A program made the position numbers and the translations under genes. Positions 1 through 9,933 of a stretch of DNA of 64,000 bases are shown here, piece after piece. This stretch comes from Nocardia aurantiaca. GTDB taxonomy: Bacteria; Actinomycetota; Actinomycetes; Mycobacteriales; Mycobacteriaceae. The notes beneath the pieces were generated by a model, which worked only from the letters and a program-made list of their open reading frames with translations, searched no databases and was not told where the DNA came from. The stretch covers positions 186,001 to 250,000 of the forward strand of contig NZ_WMBB01000009.1 in assembly GCF_009708175.1 (NCBI RefSeq). Reading direction: 5' to 3'. Position 1 is the first letter of the stretch, and each line of letters begins with the position of its first letter.

Positions 1-53
1 ACCAGGCGTTTCGACACCTCGCGGGTGTCGGTATCGGGCATGTCGATGATCAC
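1..53 (-). CDS. opcA: OpcA, glucose-6-phosphate dehydrogenase assembly protein (5' end only)
   Basis: Only the first 17 codons lie in the window. The GTG start overlaps the zwf stop as GTGA, so the two are translationally coupled. The readable N-terminus is VIIDMPDTDTREVSKRL, which resembles mycobacterial OpcA (I recall a start of MIVDLPDTTT). OpcA family proteins promote assembly or activity of glucose-6-phosphate dehydrogenase, and the gene directly follows zwf here as in mycobacteria and corynebacteria. The call rests on position and the short N-terminal match. Confidence 0.8.
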   Translation of the reverse strand, partial: MIIDMPDTDTREVSKRL

Positions 54-1612
54 GGCCGCCGCCATTCCCGCCCGCTGCGAGCGAGCATCTCCTCGGCGGA
101 ATCCGGACCCCAGCCGCCGGCCTCGTACAGGTCGGGCTTGCCGGACCGGGCCCAGTATTCGAGCGCGGGATCGAGGATGTGCCAGGACAATTCGACCTCC
201 TCGTTGACCGGGAACAGCGACGGCACCCCGAGCAGCACATCCAGGATGAGCCGCTCGTAGGCCTCGGGGGAGTCCTCGGTGAAGGCCTCGCCGTAGCTGA
301 AGTCCATGTTCACGTCGCGCACCTCCATCGACGACCCGGGCACCTTGGACCCGAATCGCATGGTGATGCCCTCGTCCGGCTGTACCCGGATGACCAGCGC
401 GTTCTGGCCGAGCTCCTCGGTCATGGTCTGATCGAACGGCAGGTGCGGGGCCCGCTTGAACACCACCGCGATCTCGGTGACGCGGCGACCCAGACGCTTG
501 CCGGTGCGCAGATAGAACGGCACGCCCGCCCAGCGGCGGGTCTCCACGGCCAGGGTGATGGCCGCGTAGGTCTCGGTGCGGGAGTTGGGGTCGAAGCCCT
601 CCTCCTGCAACAGGCCGACGACCGGCTCACTGCCCTGCCAGCCCGCGGCGTACTGACCGCGCGCCGTCGTCTCATCCAGGGGCTCAACGAGTTTCGTCGC
701 CGAGAGCACCTTGATCTTCTCGATCTGCAACTGCTTGGGCTGGAAGCTCACCGGCTCTTCCATGGCTGTCAGCGCCAGCAGCTGCAACAGGTGGTTCTGG
801 ATGACGTCGCGCGCCGCACCGATGCCGTCGTAATACCCTGCGCGCCCGCCCAATCCGATGTCCTCGGCCATGGTGATCTGCACATGGTCGACATAGTTGG
901 CGTTCCAGATCGGATCCCACAGCTGGTTGGCGAAGCGCAGCGCCAGAATGTTCTGTACCGTCTCCTTGCCCAGGTAGTGGTCGATGCGGAACACCGAACG
1001 CTCCGGGAAGACCGTGTTCACCAGGGCATTGAGCTCCTGGGCGCTCTTCAGGTCGTGCCCGAAGGGCTTCTCGATCACCACTCGCCGCCACGGCTTGGGC
1101 TGTCCCGCGGGCGAATCCGAGGGCTGAGCCAGACCGTTCTTGGACAGCTGCTCCAGCACGATCGGGAAGTCGCTGGGCGGAATCGACAGGTAGAAACCGG
1201 TATTGCCGCCGGTCCCGCGATCCCGGTCCAGATCCTTGAGGGTGGTGGCCAGCTTGTGGAAGGCCGCGTCGTCCTCGAACGTGCCGTGGACGAAACGCAG
1301 GCCCTCCTTCAGCTGCTGCCACACCTCCTCCCGGAAGGGAGTGCGCGCCGAGGACGACACCGACTCGTGAACCAGGTTCGCGAAATCCTCGTCGGTCCAA
1401 TCCCGGCGCGCGAAGCCGATCAGGGAGAAGCCCGGGGGCAGCAGCCCCCGGTTCGCCAGGTCGTAGATGGCCGGCAGCACTTTGCGCCGCGACAGGTCAC
1501 CGGTAACGCCGAATATCACCAAACTGCACGGTCCAGCGATACGCGGAACCCGGCTGTCGCGTCCATCGCGCAGCGGATTCGGCGTCGCGACCGTCGTCGC
1601 CGCGCCTGCCAC
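50..1612 (-). CDS. zwf: Glucose-6-phosphate 1-dehydrogenase
   Basis: Oxidises glucose 6-phosphate to 6-phosphogluconolactone with NADP, the entry step of the oxidative pentose phosphate pathway. The protein is about 520 aa, normal for the family. The nucleotide-binding segment GVTGDLSRRK is near residue 35 and the substrate-binding motif RIDHYLGKE is in the middle. It ends in REWRRP, as actinobacterial homologues do. The open frame runs far upstream through tal, but no ATG lies near the family start. The GTG at 1612, two bases after the tal stop, gives a correct length and is chosen. It is the third gene of tkt-tal-zwf-opcA, overlapping opcA by four bases. Confidence 0.96.
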   Translation of the reverse strand: MAGAATTVATPNPLRDGRDSRVPRIAGPCSLVIFGVTGDLSRRKVLPAIYDLANRGLLPPGFSLIGFARRDWTDEDFANLVHESVSSSARTPFREEVWQQLKEGLRFVHGTFEDDAAFHKLATTLKDLDRDRGTGGNTGFYLSIPPSDFPIVLEQLSKNGLAQPSDSPAGQPKPWRRVVIEKPFGHDLKSAQELNALVNTVFPERSVFRIDHYLGKETVQNILALRFANQLWDPIWNANYVDHVQITMAEDIGLGGRAGYYDGIGAARDVIQNHLLQLLALTAMEEPVSFQPKQLQIEKIKVLSATKLVEPLDETTARGQYAAGWQGSEPVVGLLQEEGFDPNSRTETYAAITLAVETRRWAGVPFYLRTGKRLGRRVTEIAVVFKRAPHLPFDQTMTEELGQNALVIRVQPDEGITMRFGSKVPGSSMEVRDVNMDFSYGEAFTEDSPEAYERLILDVLLGVPSLFPVNEEVELSWHILDPALEYWARSGKPDLYEAGGWGPDSAEEMLARSGREWRRP

Positions 1613-1614
1613 CG

Positions 1615-2745
1615 TCAGTTGCCTCCCGCCACCTGCAGCTTTTCGGCGGTGGCAACCAGCAGGTCCTCCCAGGAGGCGACGAACTTGTCGACGCCCTCGG
1701 TCTCGAGGACCTCGAACACATTGTCCAGGTCGACGCCGACCGCGGCCAGCTGATCGAACACCTGCTGCGCCTCGGCGGCCAGGCCGTCGAGCCGATTGCC
1801 TTCCAGCACACCGTGATCGGCGAAGGCCTCGAGGGTCTTCTCCGGCAGCGTGTTGACCGTGTTCGGGCCCACCAGTTCGGTGATGTACATGGTGTCGGGG
1901 TACTCCGGGTTCTTCACACCGGTCGACGCCCACAGCGGCCGCTGCTTGTTGCCGCCCGCCGACGCCAGCTTGGCGTAGACATCGGTGTGGCTGCCGCCGT
2001 CGAACACATCGTGGTAAGCGGCATAGGCCAAGCGCGCGTTGGCGATTCCGGCCTTGCCGCGCAGTTCGAGGGCCTCCGGCGTGCCGATGGCCTCGAGCCG
2101 CTTGTCGATCTCGGTGTCCACGCGGGAGACGAAGAACGAAGCGACGGAATGGATTGCGGCGATATCGTGCCCGGCGATGGCGGCATTGCGCAGACCGTCG
2201 AGGTAGGCGCCCATGACGGCGATGTAGCGCTGCACCGAGAAGATCAGCGTCACGTTCACGCTGATGCCCTCGGAGATCACCCGGGTGATGGCGGGCAGGC
2301 CCGCCTCGGTCGCGGGGATCTTGATCAGCAGGTTGGGCCGATCCACGATCTTCCACAGCTCGATGGCCTGGGCCACCGTGCCGTCGGTGTCGAAGGCCAG
2401 GCGCGGGTCCACCTCGATGGAGACGCGGCCGTCGACGCCCTTGGTCTCGGCGAAGATGCCGGCGAACACGTCGCAGGCCGCGCGCACGTCATCGGTGGTG
2501 ATGGTGCGGATGGCCGAGTCGACGTCCGCGCCGCGCGCGGCGAGCTCGGTCACCTGATCGTCGTAGGCGTGCCCCTTCGAGAGTGCGCCCTGGAAAATGG
2601 TCGGGTTGGTGGTGACACCGACGACATTGCGAGTGTCGATCAGGCCCGCGAGGTTTCCGGACTCGATGCGATCACGCGACAGATCGTCCAGCCACACCGA
2701 CACTCCCGCGGCCGACAGGGCCGCGGTGTTCGTGTTCTGGGTCAT
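1615..2745 (-). CDS. tal: Transaldolase
   Basis: Transfers a dihydroxyacetone unit between sugar phosphates in the non-oxidative pentose phosphate pathway. The protein is 376 aa, the length of the longer actinobacterial transaldolase type. Visible motifs are GVTTNPTIFQGAL near residue 43 and LLIKIPATEAG, which holds the Schiff-base lysine. The ATG start lies 5 bp after the tkt stop and the stop lies 2 bp before zwf, so it sits inside one operon. Confidence 0.97.
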   Translation of the reverse strand: MTQNTNTAALSAAGVSVWLDDLSRDRIESGNLAGLIDTRNVVGVTTNPTIFQGALSKGHAYDDQVTELAARGADVDSAIRTITTDDVRAACDVFAGIFAETKGVDGRVSIEVDPRLAFDTDGTVAQAIELWKIVDRPNLLIKIPATEAGLPAITRVISEGISVNVTLIFSVQRYIAVMGAYLDGLRNAAIAGHDIAAIHSVASFFVSRVDTEIDKRLEAIGTPEALELRGKAGIANARLAYAAYHDVFDGGSHTDVYAKLASAGGNKQRPLWASTGVKNPEYPDTMYITELVGPNTVNTLPEKTLEAFADHGVLEGNRLDGLAAEAQQVFDQLAAVGVDLDNVFEVLETEGVDKFVASWEDLLVATAEKLQVAGGN

Positions 2746-2750
2746 GGCAA

Positions 2751-4895
2751 CTATCCCTTCACCTTGGCGAGCGAGCGGGTGGCAGCGGCGACGACGGCAT
2801 CGGCGGTGATACCGAATTCGCGGAACAGCGTCTTGAAGTCGGCCGAGGCACCGAAGTGCTCGATGGACACGTTCTCCCCGGCGTCACCGGTGAATCGGTG
2901 CCACGGCATCGCGATGCCGGCCTCCACCGAGACGCGGGTCCGCACCGACGGCGGCAGGACCTCATCGCGGTAGGACTGCTCCTGCGCGTCGAACCACTCC
3001 ACACACGGCATGGACACCACGCGGGTGCCGACGCCCTGTGCCTCGAGCGTAGCGCGCGCCTCGACCGCGAGCTGCAGTTCCGAACCGGTGGCGATCAGGA
3101 TTACCTGCGGTGTGTCCGTGGAGGATTCGGCCAGGATGTAGCCGCCCCTGCGGACGCCCTCGTAGCTGGTGCCCTCCTGGATCGGCAGGTCCTGGCGGGT
3201 CAGCGCCAGCGCCGACGGGCCGTCCTGGTGCGGGGGCTCGGAGACCAGGAAGTGCGAATGCCGTTCGGCGCTATCGCGTTCCAGGATGGTGCGCCAGGCG
3301 TAGGTGGTCTCGTTGGCGTCGCCGGGACGGACCACGTTCAGGCCCGGGATGGCGCGCAGGGCGGCCAGGTGCTCGATCGGCTGGTGGGTCGGGCCGTCCT
3401 CGCCGAGGCCGATGGAGTCGTGGGTCCACACATAGGTGACCGGGGTGCGCATGAGCGCGCCCAGGCGCACGGCCGGGCGCATGTAGTCGGAGAACACCAG
3501 GAAGGTGCCACCGTAGGGACGGGTCGGTCCGTGCAGTGCGATGCCGTTCAGGATCGAACCCATGGCGTGCTCACGCACACCGAAGTGCAGGGTCCGGCCG
3601 TACGGGTCGGCCTTCCAGGCGCCGGTGGAGATGGACTCCGGGCCGAAGGACGGCACACCCGGCATGGTGGTGTTGTTGGACTCGGCCAGGTCGGCCGAAC
3701 CGCCCCACAGCTCGGGCAGCACGGGAGCCAGCGCGGCCAGGACCTTGCCCGACGCCTTGCGGGTGGCCATGCCCTTCGGGTCCGCCTCGTAGGTCGGCAG
3801 GGTCTCGGTCCAGCCCTCGGGCAGGCGGCGCTCCTGCAGGCGGTCGAACAGCGCCTTGTTCTCCGGGTTGGCGGCGGCCCAGGCGTCGAACTGCTCCTGC
3901 CAGGCGGCGCGGGCGGCTTTGGCGCGATCGGCGACATTGCCGCGCGAGTGCGCGATGACCGCTGCGTCCACCTCGAAGCTCTTCTCCGGGTCGAAGCCCA
4001 GGATCTTCTTGGTGGCCGCTACCTCGTCGGCGCCCAGCGCGGCGCCGTGCGAGGCGCCGGTGTTCATCTTGTTCGGGGCCGGATAGCCGATGATGGTGCG
4101 CAGCAGGATGATCGACGGCTTGTCGGTCACAGCCTGCGCCTCGGTGATCGCCTGCTCGATGGCGGTCACGTTCTCGCCGCCCTCGACAATCTGCACGTGC
4201 CAGCCGTAGGCGCGGTAGCGCGCGGCGGTGTCCTCGGTGAAGGCGATGCGGGTGTCGTCCTCGATGGAGATCTTGTTGTCGTCGTAGAAGACGATCAGGT
4301 TGCCCAGCTGCTGGGTGCCGGCCAGCGAGGACGCCTCGGAGGTGACGCCCTCCTCCATGTCACCATCGGAGGCCACCACGTAGATGAAGTGGTCGAACGC
4401 GCTCTTGCCCTGTGCCGCTTCGGGATCGAAGAGGCCGCGCTCGCGCCGCGCCGCCATCGCCATGCCGACCGCGGAGGCCAGGCCCTGGCCCAGCGGGCCG
4501 GTGGTGATCTCGACGTGGTCGGTGTGGCGGTACTCCGGGTGACCCGGGGTCAGCGAACCCCACTTGCGCAGGTGTTCGAGGTCGGTCAGTTCGAGGCCCA
4601 TGCCCGCCAGGTACAGCTGGATGTACAGGGTGAGGCTCGAGTGACCGCAGGACAGCACGAAACGGTCGCGGCCCACCCATGCCGGATCGCTGGGATCCAG
4701 CCGCATCACACGCTGGAACAGCGTGTACGCCAGCGGGGCCAGGCTCATCGCGGTGCCCGGGTGGCCGTTACCGGCGTTCTGCACCGCATCGGCGGCGAGG
4801 ACCCGCGCCGTATCGACGGCTCTGGTATCCAGATCGGTCCAGTCGGTGGGGTGGTTCGGCTGAGTGAGCGCGCGGATGTCGTCTGTGACTGACAC
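2751..4895 (-). CDS. tkt: Transketolase
   Basis: Thiamine-diphosphate enzyme moving two-carbon ketol groups between sugar phosphates. The protein is about 714 aa. The N-terminal TPP domain shows AGNGHPGTAMS and the Mg-TPP motif GDGDMEEG followed by FYDDNKIS. The pyrimidine domain has FGVREHAMGS and the C-terminal domain is complete. The frame is open to 4985, but the GTG at 4895 has an AGGAG Shine-Dalgarno ten bases upstream and begins SVTDDIRALT, as in relatives, so it is chosen. First gene of tkt-tal-zwf-opcA. Confidence 0.97.
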   Translation of the reverse strand: MSVTDDIRALTQPNHPTDWTDLDTRAVDTARVLAADAVQNAGNGHPGTAMSLAPLAYTLFQRVMRLDPSDPAWVGRDRFVLSCGHSSLTLYIQLYLAGMGLELTDLEHLRKWGSLTPGHPEYRHTDHVEITTGPLGQGLASAVGMAMAARRERGLFDPEAAQGKSAFDHFIYVVASDGDMEEGVTSEASSLAGTQQLGNLIVFYDDNKISIEDDTRIAFTEDTAARYRAYGWHVQIVEGGENVTAIEQAITEAQAVTDKPSIILLRTIIGYPAPNKMNTGASHGAALGADEVAATKKILGFDPEKSFEVDAAVIAHSRGNVADRAKAARAAWQEQFDAWAAANPENKALFDRLQERRLPEGWTETLPTYEADPKGMATRKASGKVLAALAPVLPELWGGSADLAESNNTTMPGVPSFGPESISTGAWKADPYGRTLHFGVREHAMGSILNGIALHGPTRPYGGTFLVFSDYMRPAVRLGALMRTPVTYVWTHDSIGLGEDGPTHQPIEHLAALRAIPGLNVVRPGDANETTYAWRTILERDSAERHSHFLVSEPPHQDGPSALALTRQDLPIQEGTSYEGVRRGGYILAESSTDTPQVILIATGSELQLAVEARATLEAQGVGTRVVSMPCVEWFDAQEQSYRDEVLPPSVRTRVSVEAGIAMPWHRFTGDAGENVSIEHFGASADFKTLFREFGITADAVVAAATRSLAKVKG

Positions 4896-5279
4896 GACCG
4901 AGGTTCTCCTGACCTTCTCGTCAACGATGCGGTTGTGGGCGGCGGGGTGAATCGCTGCGGTGATCCCGGTGCGACACCGCCGCACCGATCTGCAACCACC
5001 CTAAAGGGCGGCGTTTCGTGGCCATGCGGGAACCCGCGATCACCGGCCGCCGTGTCGTTCGTTCGTGGCTTTTCCCGGACCTGTTCGTGACTACCCGGTA
5101 CACGGATCGCGAACCGGTCTCGGCACGCGTCGAGGTGGACCTGGTCGGGAGCATGGTCGGCGTGGGTCTACCATGCTTTGTAGTAGTGGCCGCGCCGCAC
5201 TGGGCTGTGTCTAGGGAACGGCAGAGCGCGCTGCTAGTTCCAGACCAGGTCAGACATGCACGGCGTGCGAGGAGTAACA
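4896..5279. other. Divergent intergenic region tkt/ctaB
   Basis: This 384-bp stretch between divergent tkt and ctaB must contain both promoters. I see no convincing ORF, long hairpin or riboswitch. The only clear signals are the Shine-Dalgarno sequences at each end. Confidence 0.6.
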
Positions 5280-6272
5280 GTGCGGATTGGGCAACAGCCG
5301 GGTGGCGCTCACGGCTCCTCCGGAGCGGTGCTCGCCGACCGTGTCACGGGGAGCGGCCCGCTGGCGGCGGCGACCAGGCGGGTGCTCGCCTACATCGCGC
5401 TCACCAAGCCCCGCGTGATCGAGTTGCTGCTCGTCGCAACGATTCCCACCATGCTGCTGGCCGACCGCGGCCACGTCGACATCCGCCTCATCCTGGCGAC
5501 CCTGTTCGGCGGGTGGATGGGCGCGGCCAGCGCCAACACCCTCAACTGCGTCGCCGACGCCGATATCGACAAGGTGATGAAGCGGACCTCCAAGCGTCCG
5601 CTCGCCCGCGAGGCCGTGCCCACCCGCAACGCCTTCGTCTTCGGCGTCACCCTCGGCCTGGCCTCCTTCGCCTGGCTGTGGTGGCAAGCCAACCTGCTCT
5701 CGGGCGTGCTGGTCGTGGCGACCATCCTGTTCTACGTCTTCGTCTACACCCTCGGTCTCAAGCGTCGGACCTCGCAGAACGTGGTGTGGGGCGGTGCGGC
5801 CGGGTGCATGCCCGCTCTCGTCGGCTGGTCCGCGGTGACCGGCACGATCGGCTGGCCCGCCATCGTGCTGTTTCTGGTGATCTTCTTCTGGACACCGCCG
5901 CACACCTGGGCGCTGGCCATGCGGTACAAGGAGGACTACAGGGCCGCGGGCGTCCCGATGCTTCCGGTCGTGGCCACCGAGCAGACCGTCACCAAGCAGA
6001 TCGTCATCTACACCTGGCTGACCGTGCTGGCCACCTTCGCGCTGGTCCCGGCCGCCGGTGTGGTCTACGCCGCGGTCGCGCTGGTCGCGGGCGCATGGTT
6101 CCTGCTGATGGCGCACCAGCTGTATTCCGGTGTTCGCAAGGGCGAATCGGTCAAGCCGCTGCGACTGTTCCTGCAGTCCAACAACTATCTGGCCGTCGTG
6201 TTCTGCGGCCTGGCCGTCGACTCCGTGCTCGGCTGGCACACCCTCGGCCACACTCTGTTCGGTTGGTCCTGA
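5280..6272 (+). CDS. ctaB: Protoheme IX farnesyltransferase (heme O synthase)
   Basis: Integral membrane UbiA-family prenyltransferase that adds a farnesyl group to heme B, giving heme O for cytochrome c oxidase. About 330 aa. The signature ALTKPRVIELLL opens the first helix. The prenyl diphosphate/Mg motif runs through NCVADADIDKVMKRTSKRP, and the second motif contains RYKEDYRAAGVPML. An in-frame ATG exists at 5256, but the GTG at 5280 has AGGAG six bases upstream and is preferred. It pairs functionally with ctaA at 23621, which converts heme O to heme A. Confidence 0.95.
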   Translation: MRIGQQPGGAHGSSGAVLADRVTGSGPLAAATRRVLAYIALTKPRVIELLLVATIPTMLLADRGHVDIRLILATLFGGWMGAASANTLNCVADADIDKVMKRTSKRPLAREAVPTRNAFVFGVTLGLASFAWLWWQANLLSGVLVVATILFYVFVYTLGLKRRTSQNVVWGGAAGCMPALVGWSAVTGTIGWPAIVLFLVIFFWTPPHTWALAMRYKEDYRAAGVPMLPVVATEQTVTKQIVIYTWLTVLATFALVPAAGVVYAAVALVAGAWFLLMAHQLYSGVRKGESVKPLRLFLQSNNYLAVVFCGLAVDSVLGWHTLGHTLFGWS

Positions 6273-6876
6273 CGCGCGTGTCGGTTCGGCCGCCGGCCGC
6301 CCCCTCGCCCCGGAGTGGGGCCTTCCGCACCCGCTTCGGCCGAGCGATGATCGGCGAAGCCGGTGGCGACCTCGGTGTCGTCAACGATGCCCTCGTCGCC
6401 GTGGGCGACCGCGATATCAACGCGTCCATCATGGGCCGCACTGTGTTCGGCCCGGTCCGTGACAGCACGCCGTATCACCGCCCCACCGGCCGGTCCGGGA
6501 GTGGTCGGGCCACTCGCCGACACGGAAGGCGCCGCAGCCGGTGAAAGCCGGTGCGGAGCAGGAGATTCCACCAGCAAGACCGCCCTGGCGGTTCGCGTCG
6601 GCGCAGCAAGCGTCGCCGCGGTGCTGTGGCGCATATGTCCCCGCCGATGGTCCACCGTGATCGCGGCCGGCCCGTCCGGGCGACCGACCGGCGCGCCGGA
6701 ACGCTCTACGCTCTCGACCCAGCCACCGGAATTATCCACGCCCGGTAAGGAACCGAGCCGCCGCCGCACTTCGCCACACCGGCCGTCGTGAACGGCACCG
6801 TGGGCCTCGGCACGATGTCCGGCGTGGCGTCCTTCCGAATGCCGCGGCCCCGCACCGGATCCGGCGCGGTGAACGG
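6273..6876. other. 604-bp gap without a supported gene
   Basis: Lies between the ctaB stop and the 3' end of the next minus-strand gene. All open frames here are low-complexity Arg/Ala/Pro-rich translations typical of high-GC spurious frames. None has a good Shine-Dalgarno or a recognisable domain, and the longest minus-strand frame runs into ctaB. It may hold decayed sequence, but I see no specific element. Confidence 0.5.
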
Positions 6877-8244
6877 TCAGTTGCAGGGCTGCAACGGGAA
6901 ACAGGCGGGCGGAACGGTCGTCTTCGGCAGCGTCGGATCAACGGAATGGGTCGTCATGGTCGCCTCGACGACCGCCGGGTGCGACGGCTGCTGCTTGCTC
7001 GGCGTCGGCGTGGTCCGGCCCGTGCACGCGATGGCGATTATCAGGATGACCACCGCCAGCACCAGACCACCGATGATCGGCACGTCCTTGCGCCGCTTCT
7101 TCCCGGTCGCGCTCGTCGACTGCCGCTCGTTCCACAGCGGGAACCCGTCGCGCTGCTGTCGCGGAGCGGGAGGGCCGGGCAGCGGCGATGATTGGGGACC
7201 CTGCCCGAATCCGGGAGCCGCCGGCGGGCGCTGCTGGGGCGGTGGCCCGGCCTGCGGCGGACCGGGCTGCGCCGGCCGCGGCTGCGTCGGCCGTCCGGCC
7301 GCGGCCGCGGCCGGTATCGGTGTCGGGGGCGGCGGTGTGCCCCGGCCCGGCCGCTGTCGCGGCTCGGCGGATCTGCCCGCGACCCTTCGGTAGATCTCCT
7401 CGGCCGTCGCGGCGGAACTCGCACCCGCGATCGCGGCACCGGCTCCGCGGCCGGGAACCGGTGTCTCCTTCTGCACTACAGGACGATCGCCACCGTCCTC
7501 CGTCGAAGCCCCGGGCCCCTGCTCGGACGGACCGGGCCCGCTCGCACTCTCGGCGGGAGCGGGCGGCACCGAGGGAACCGACGGCACCATCACCTCGGTC
7601 GCCCGGCTCGCGAACGGCAGCGGTGCGTCGCGCGCCGAATCCGGCACCGGGAAACCCTCCGACACCAGATCGGAATAGCTTGCGGCGGCGGCGAACCCGA
7701 GCGCTCCCAGCGCCTGCCCGACCTGTGCCGCGTCCCACGACGCCGGGGCCCCTTCGGCCAGCGTGGTGAAATACGCGCGCAGCGAGGACGGCCCGTCGCC
7801 GATCAGCACGTCGATCCCGGCGGGCAGTTCCCCCTTCTCCAGCTTCACGCGACTGCCCAGCTGCGGCACGAGCAGCACCAGCCCGCTGACCGGCACCTGC
7901 TCGCGCCCGGGCGCGGAACGCAATTGCCCTGCGAGGTCCACGGTCTGGCGGTGCACCCGCTCGAGCGGATCGGTGTCGTCGTCGATCGGCGCCGGCTTGC
8001 CGTCGACCGTCCACGGCTCGTCCTGCGCGCACGACAGCGTCCCGGTGACCCGCTCGGTGAACCCGTGCACCCCGACCACGACGCAGGTCTGTGGCGTCCA
8101 CACCACCACGTCGGCGTCCTGGCACCGCACCACCGCGATTCCTGGCACGGCATGCGGTCCGCTCCAAGATTTGAGCCAGTTCACCACGGTGCGTTCGGTG
8201 CTCGACAGCCGCGACGGGTCGTCGTTACGGACCTTCACCAACAT
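6877..8244 (-). CDS. Hypothetical proline-rich protein with one C-terminal membrane segment
   Basis: 455 aa, family not recognised. Residues 1 to about 210 look globular and resemble a nuclease-related-domain (NERD)-like fold only in feel (VVRCQDADVVVWTPQTCVVV). Residues about 225 to 375 are a disordered Pro/Gly/Gln/Ala-rich linker. A single hydrophobic helix (VPIIGGLVLAVVILIIAIAC) lies near residue 400, followed by a short tail with two cysteines in ACFPLQPC. With no signal peptide, the large N-terminal part is most likely cytoplasmic and the tail outside. The ATG start has little competition. No operon partner is visible. Confidence 0.75.
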   Translation of the reverse strand: MLVKVRNDDPSRLSSTERTVVNWLKSWSGPHAVPGIAVVRCQDADVVVWTPQTCVVVGVHGFTERVTGTLSCAQDEPWTVDGKPAPIDDDTDPLERVHRQTVDLAGQLRSAPGREQVPVSGLVLLVPQLGSRVKLEKGELPAGIDVLIGDGPSSLRAYFTTLAEGAPASWDAAQVGQALGALGFAAAASYSDLVSEGFPVPDSARDAPLPFASRATEVMVPSVPSVPPAPAESASGPGPSEQGPGASTEDGGDRPVVQKETPVPGRGAGAAIAGASSAATAEEIYRRVAGRSAEPRQRPGRGTPPPPTPIPAAAAAGRPTQPRPAQPGPPQAGPPPQQRPPAAPGFGQGPQSSPLPGPPAPRQQRDGFPLWNERQSTSATGKKRRKDVPIIGGLVLAVVILIIAIACTGRTTPTPSKQQPSHPAVVEATMTTHSVDPTLPKTTVPPACFPLQPCN

Positions 8245-8458
8245 CCCAGAACCACCTCTGACCGATGCGCCTGTACCTGCCGGCCGCCCGAACCCTCGCC
8301 GCGACCACCTTACGGGGTCGTGGCACCCTCGTGTGGCCGAAAATGTTCGGTCTCAGCGAATCGTCTTGCGCGGCAGCATGATCATTCTGCACCGTTGGCT
8401 CGACTCCGGGGTTCCCAGGGGCTGTGCAGCGGAGGCCCCGGAACGAGCGCACGGTGAG

Positions 8459-9925
8459 CTACCGCTCGGTAAGCGTGCCAAGAAATCCGACGTATCCGTC
8501 GGGGCGGATGACCGCCCAGGTGCGGTCGGCCGCGTGGTAGGAGCGCCGCGCATGTCCTTCGATATCGACGAATTCGCCATTGCCGGAGGCGAATTCCGGT
8601 TCGACCACGCGCACGGTTCTGCGATCTGTCGCCGGAGACTCGGCCGGATCCGCCGTCGTGTCCGGACCGAAGAGCAGCAGGGTGGCGTGGGGACCGCGGA
8701 ACAGGTCGAAGAGGCGGACGGTCGTGCCGTTGGCGTCGACCAGGGGTGCGTCGGGGGCGCGATCACCGGGCCGGAGCCCGGTAGAGTCATCGTCGGTGTC
8801 CCGATAGCTGATATCGAGCTGATGGGTGCCCTCGCGATCCATGGCGTTCGGATCCCCCTTGACGGTCCTGTCGAGCAGCGCACTGCTCAGACCCAGGACC
8901 CGCGCGGCCACGGTGCGGCGCTCGGTCTCGTAGCTGTCCAGCAGCGCCTCGCTCGTGGGTCCCGGATCGCGCAGCGCGGCTTCCAGTTTCCAGCCGAGGT
9001 TGTAGGCATCCTGCACACCGGTATTGAGCCCCTGACCGCCGGTGGGCGGGTGCACGTGCGCGGCGTCACCGGCCAGGAAGACCCGGCCGTCCCGATACCG
9101 TTGGGCGAGACGCACATTCGGCCGCCACACCGTCGACCAGGTCAACTCGCTGAGAACGATGTCATCGCGCCGCGAGCGGCGCGTGACGTGGTCCTGCAAC
9201 ACCTCCAACTCGGTGCCGGAGTCGGTGTTCAGACCCGTCGCGAACTGGAACTTCCGCCCACCCGGCAGCGGCATCAGGGCGATGCCGTCCATGGGGGAGG
9301 ACGAGTCGGCGAACCAGTATCCGACGCGGTGATCGAGTGTGTCCGCGCGCACATCGCCGAGCAGCATGCGGATCGACTCGTCGGTGGTGCCCTCGAACGG
9401 AATCCCGAGCGCCTTGCGCACGACGCTGCGCCCGCCGTCCGCGCCGACCAGGTAGTCGGCTCGCACGGTCTCGGTCGCACCCGCCCGCTCCAGCGTCACG
9501 GTCACCCCGTCCGCGTCGGCGCTGAAATCCACCACCGCCGTGGCGGTTTCGACTCGCACCCCGAACTCCGCCAGCCGCTCGCGCAGCAGGCGTTCGGTGT
9601 CGGCCTGTGCCAATACCCACGGATTCGGGTACGGCACATCGGAAGTGGGCTCGAGCCATGTGCTCATCCGCCGCTCCATCATGAACCGCCCGTCCAGGTG
9701 CACCAGCAGCGGCGCCTGCGGCGCGCCCTGCGCGAGCACGGCGTCGAGCACCCCCAGGTCCTCGAAGACCTCGAGCGTGCGCGGCTGCAGCCCGTCCCCG
9801 CGCGATCCGGCGAAGAACTCCCCGGCCTTGTCGACAATGCGTACCGCGATGCCGCGACGCGCCAGATCGATGGCAAGGGTGAGCCCGGTCGGCCCGGCCC
9901 CCGCCACGAGGACCTGCGGATTCAT
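8459..9925 (-). CDS. FAD-dependent aromatic-type monooxygenase
   Basis: 488-aa class A flavoprotein hydroxylase of the PHBH/phenol hydroxylase type, using NAD(P)H and oxygen on an aromatic or polyketide substrate. The Rossmann motif GAGPTGLT is at residues 9-16, the DG motif is VGADGGRSVVRK, and the GD motif is FLAGDAAHVHPPTGGQGLN. The C-terminal part (RPGDRAPDAPLVDANG) is the thioredoxin-like domain common in this class. It is divergent from a TetR gene across a 41-bp symmetric element, so substrate-induced derepression is likely. The substrate cannot be deduced. Rifampicin monooxygenase was considered, but the N-terminus does not match well. Confidence 0.88.
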   Translation of the reverse strand: MNPQVLVAGAGPTGLTLAIDLARRGIAVRIVDKAGEFFAGSRGDGLQPRTLEVFEDLGVLDAVLAQGAPQAPLLVHLDGRFMMERRMSTWLEPTSDVPYPNPWVLAQADTERLLRERLAEFGVRVETATAVVDFSADADGVTVTLERAGATETVRADYLVGADGGRSVVRKALGIPFEGTTDESIRMLLGDVRADTLDHRVGYWFADSSSPMDGIALMPLPGGRKFQFATGLNTDSGTELEVLQDHVTRRSRRDDIVLSELTWSTVWRPNVRLAQRYRDGRVFLAGDAAHVHPPTGGQGLNTGVQDAYNLGWKLEAALRDPGPTSEALLDSYETERRTVAARVLGLSSALLDRTVKGDPNAMDREGTHQLDISYRDTDDDSTGLRPGDRAPDAPLVDANGTTVRLFDLFRGPHATLLLFGPDTTADPAESPATDRRTVRVVEPEFASGNGEFVDIEGHARRSYHAADRTWAVIRPDGYVGFLGTLTER

Positions 9926-9933
9926 ATCGCCTC

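Noticed and set aside
50..2356. A continuous 768-codon minus-strand frame suggesting a tal-zwf fusion
   Set aside because: Its first 248 or so codons are an out-of-frame reading of tal, Arg/Gly-rich and without domains. tal has its own frame and stop at 1615, and zwf starts properly at 1612.
6185..6769. A 194-codon minus-strand frame after ctaB
   Set aside because: Low-complexity composition, no ribosome site, overlap with the ctaB 3' end and no recognisable domain.
8459..9925. Rifampicin monooxygenase
   Set aside because: General class A flavoprotein motifs match, but the N-terminal sequence differs from the rifampicin enzyme I recall, so only the family is called.
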